Source: QQUD01 sp039029915
GTDB taxonomy: Bacteria; Chloroflexota; Anaerolineae; Promineifilales; Promineifilaceae
Direction: 5' to 3'
DNA: 15,950 nucleotides
Assembly (NCBI GenBank): GCA_039029915.1
Contig: JBCCFD010000144.1
Coordinates: 1-15,950, forward strand
Below are positions 15,331 to 15,950 of this stretch, piece by piece. The position numbers were made by a program, and so were the translations under genes. Each line of letters starts with the position of its first letter. Within the stretch, counting starts at the first letter, position 1. A model generated the notes under the pieces. It was not told where the DNA came from. It saw only the letters and a program-made list of their open reading frames with translations, and made no database searches.

Positions 15331-15950
15331 GAGTTGTTAATGCCCGTTCTAGCATAGCGCAAATTGGCGATTTGCTCTGAAACTAGCCCGATGAAGAAGA
15401 TAAGAACGGCCGTTATCATCAGCAAGCTAGAGACAGGTGGAAACGGCCGTCCTTGGCCAAAAACGCGGAAAAGGTACCAGCTGAGTCCAGTTAGGAAAAA
15501 GAGGATACTGGCCGGTGTAAAAATCTTGAGCGGTGCAAAAAAGACGGCAATTCGTAAAATAATCATCAAAAACTTTGAACCATCTCGCAGCAGCTTGATC
15601 TTGCTTTTGCCGACCCGCTTCGGTGCTGCAAACGGAATGTAATTGAGATTATAGCCAGCTCGAATCACCGACAGGGTTAATGTTGTCGTATAGGAGAACT
15701 GGTTAGGAAGCAAATAAAGAAACTCGTTGGCAATGTCTCGCTTGATAATCCGAAATCCAGAGGTTAAATCTTCAATTTTGAAGTTCGTAATATAACTGGC
15801 GAGCTTGTTGTAGATGATATTGGCGATATCTCGATGAATGGCGCTGTCAGACTCGCTCGTTCTAGCCCCCACGACCATGTCATACGTTCGGCTGGCTTCA
15901 AGCAGCTGCGGAATGATCTTAGGTGGATGTTGACCATCAGCGTCCATCAT
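15327..15950 (-). CDS. Family 2 glycosyltransferase, polyprenyl-phosphate type (partial, N-terminus outside window)
   Basis: The last 207 residues of a GT2. The donor/metal-binding MDADGQHPP lies at the very start of the visible part, so roughly the first 80-100 residues are missing; the Met at 15950 is internal. Later motifs DLTSGFRII (61-69) and KRVGKSKIKL (111-120) are typical of dolichyl/polyprenyl-phosphate mannose or glucose synthases. Three C-terminal hydrophobic segments lie at about 126-144, 146-164 and 172-194. It probably makes a polyprenyl-phosphate sugar, the donor type used by GT-C enzymes such as the one four genes downstream. It ends in a 4-nt overlap with the sulfotransferase start. 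Confidence 0.88.
   Translation of the reverse strand: MMDADGQHPPKIIPQLLEASRTYDMVVGARTSESDSAIHRDIANIIYNKLASYITNFKIEDLTSGFRIIKRDIANEFLYLLPNQFSYTTTLTLSVIRAGYNLNYIPFAAPKRVGKSKIKLLRDGSKFLMIILRIAVFFAPLKIFTPASILFFLTGLSWYLFRVFGQGRPFPPVSSLLMITAVLIFFIGLVSEQIANLRYARTGINNS

Larger units (their letters stand above)
531..15450. repeat. Highly iterated palindromic octamer ACGGCCGT (23 dispersed copies)
   Basis: Exact copies start at 531, 1869, 3475, 4066, 4305, 5038, 5414, 7366, 9451, 9883, 10307, 10527, 11509, 12088, 12372, 12482, 13377, 14106, 14668, 14896, 15230, 15406 and 15443. With equal base use, 15,943 positions would give 0.24. Only two other CGGCCG hexamers exist (7068 and 8243), each with one changed flank, so the outer A and T are part of the element. 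All copies are in coding sequence: 12 in phase ACG-GCC-GTn (T-A-V), 8 in phase nAC-GGC-CGT (n-G-R) and 3 in phase nnA-CGG-CCG (R-P). Neighbouring bases lean to A before and T after. The counts were made by eye. Confidence 0.95.

Noticed and set aside
531..15450. ACGGCCGT considered as a restriction site or a transcription-factor operator.
   Set aside because: Restriction targets are normally depleted rather than enriched, and all copies lie inside coding sequence rather than in promoter regions, so an operator role is unlikely.

Overview
The window is bacterial chromosome of moderate GC content, about 47-48% by eye, almost fully coding. The gene set suggests Chloroflexota (Anaerolineae-like): a GT-C membrane protein of a type common in that phylum, envelope-glycan genes, and a flotillin-like coiled-coil protein. 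That placement is an inference without a marker gene and is only moderately likely. There are no rRNA or tRNA genes, intact mobile elements or CRISPR arrays.

Layout. (1) Positions 1-1912, minus strand: a nucleotide-binding-domain-only Hsp70 of YegD type, followed 5 bp later by a SMI1/KNR4 (SUKH) protein and possibly the first codons of another gene at the window edge. (2) Positions 2110-5322, plus strand: a probable three-gene operon (amidohydrolase, small Rieske protein, ThDP-dependent decarboxylase/synthase). It starts from a good sigma70-like promoter divergent from the Hsp70 gene and ends at a hairpin shared with the convergent next gene. (3) Positions 5386-7587, minus strand: a 733-residue SPFH/flotillin-like protein with a very long coiled coil. 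(4) Positions 7588-7977: a 390-bp AT-rich non-coding stretch with several perfect inverted repeats. (5) Positions 7978-9225, plus strand: a membrane-anchored YkuE-like metallophosphoesterase that lacks its GNHD motif. (6) Positions 9342-10580, minus strand: an alpha/beta hydrolase and D-aminoacyl-tRNA deacylase. (7) Positions 10647-15950, minus strand: a tightly packed run of envelope genes with overlaps or gaps of at most 10 nt. These are a polyprenyl-phosphate-type GT2 (cut by the window edge), a sulfotransferase-like protein, an LPG-synthase/flippase-type membrane protein, a GT4 glycosyltransferase and a GT-C-type membrane protein. Together they look like part of a pathway for a surface glycan or glycolipid, perhaps sulfated.

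The strongest unexplained signal is not a gene. The palindromic octamer ACGGCCGT occurs 23 times in 15.95 kb, where about 0.2 is expected by chance. It falls in all three codon phases and in most genes, resembling the HIP1 palindrome of cyanobacteria but with a different sequence. Two tracts of heptanucleotide tandem repeats inside the GT-C membrane-protein gene are a second sequence-level oddity.
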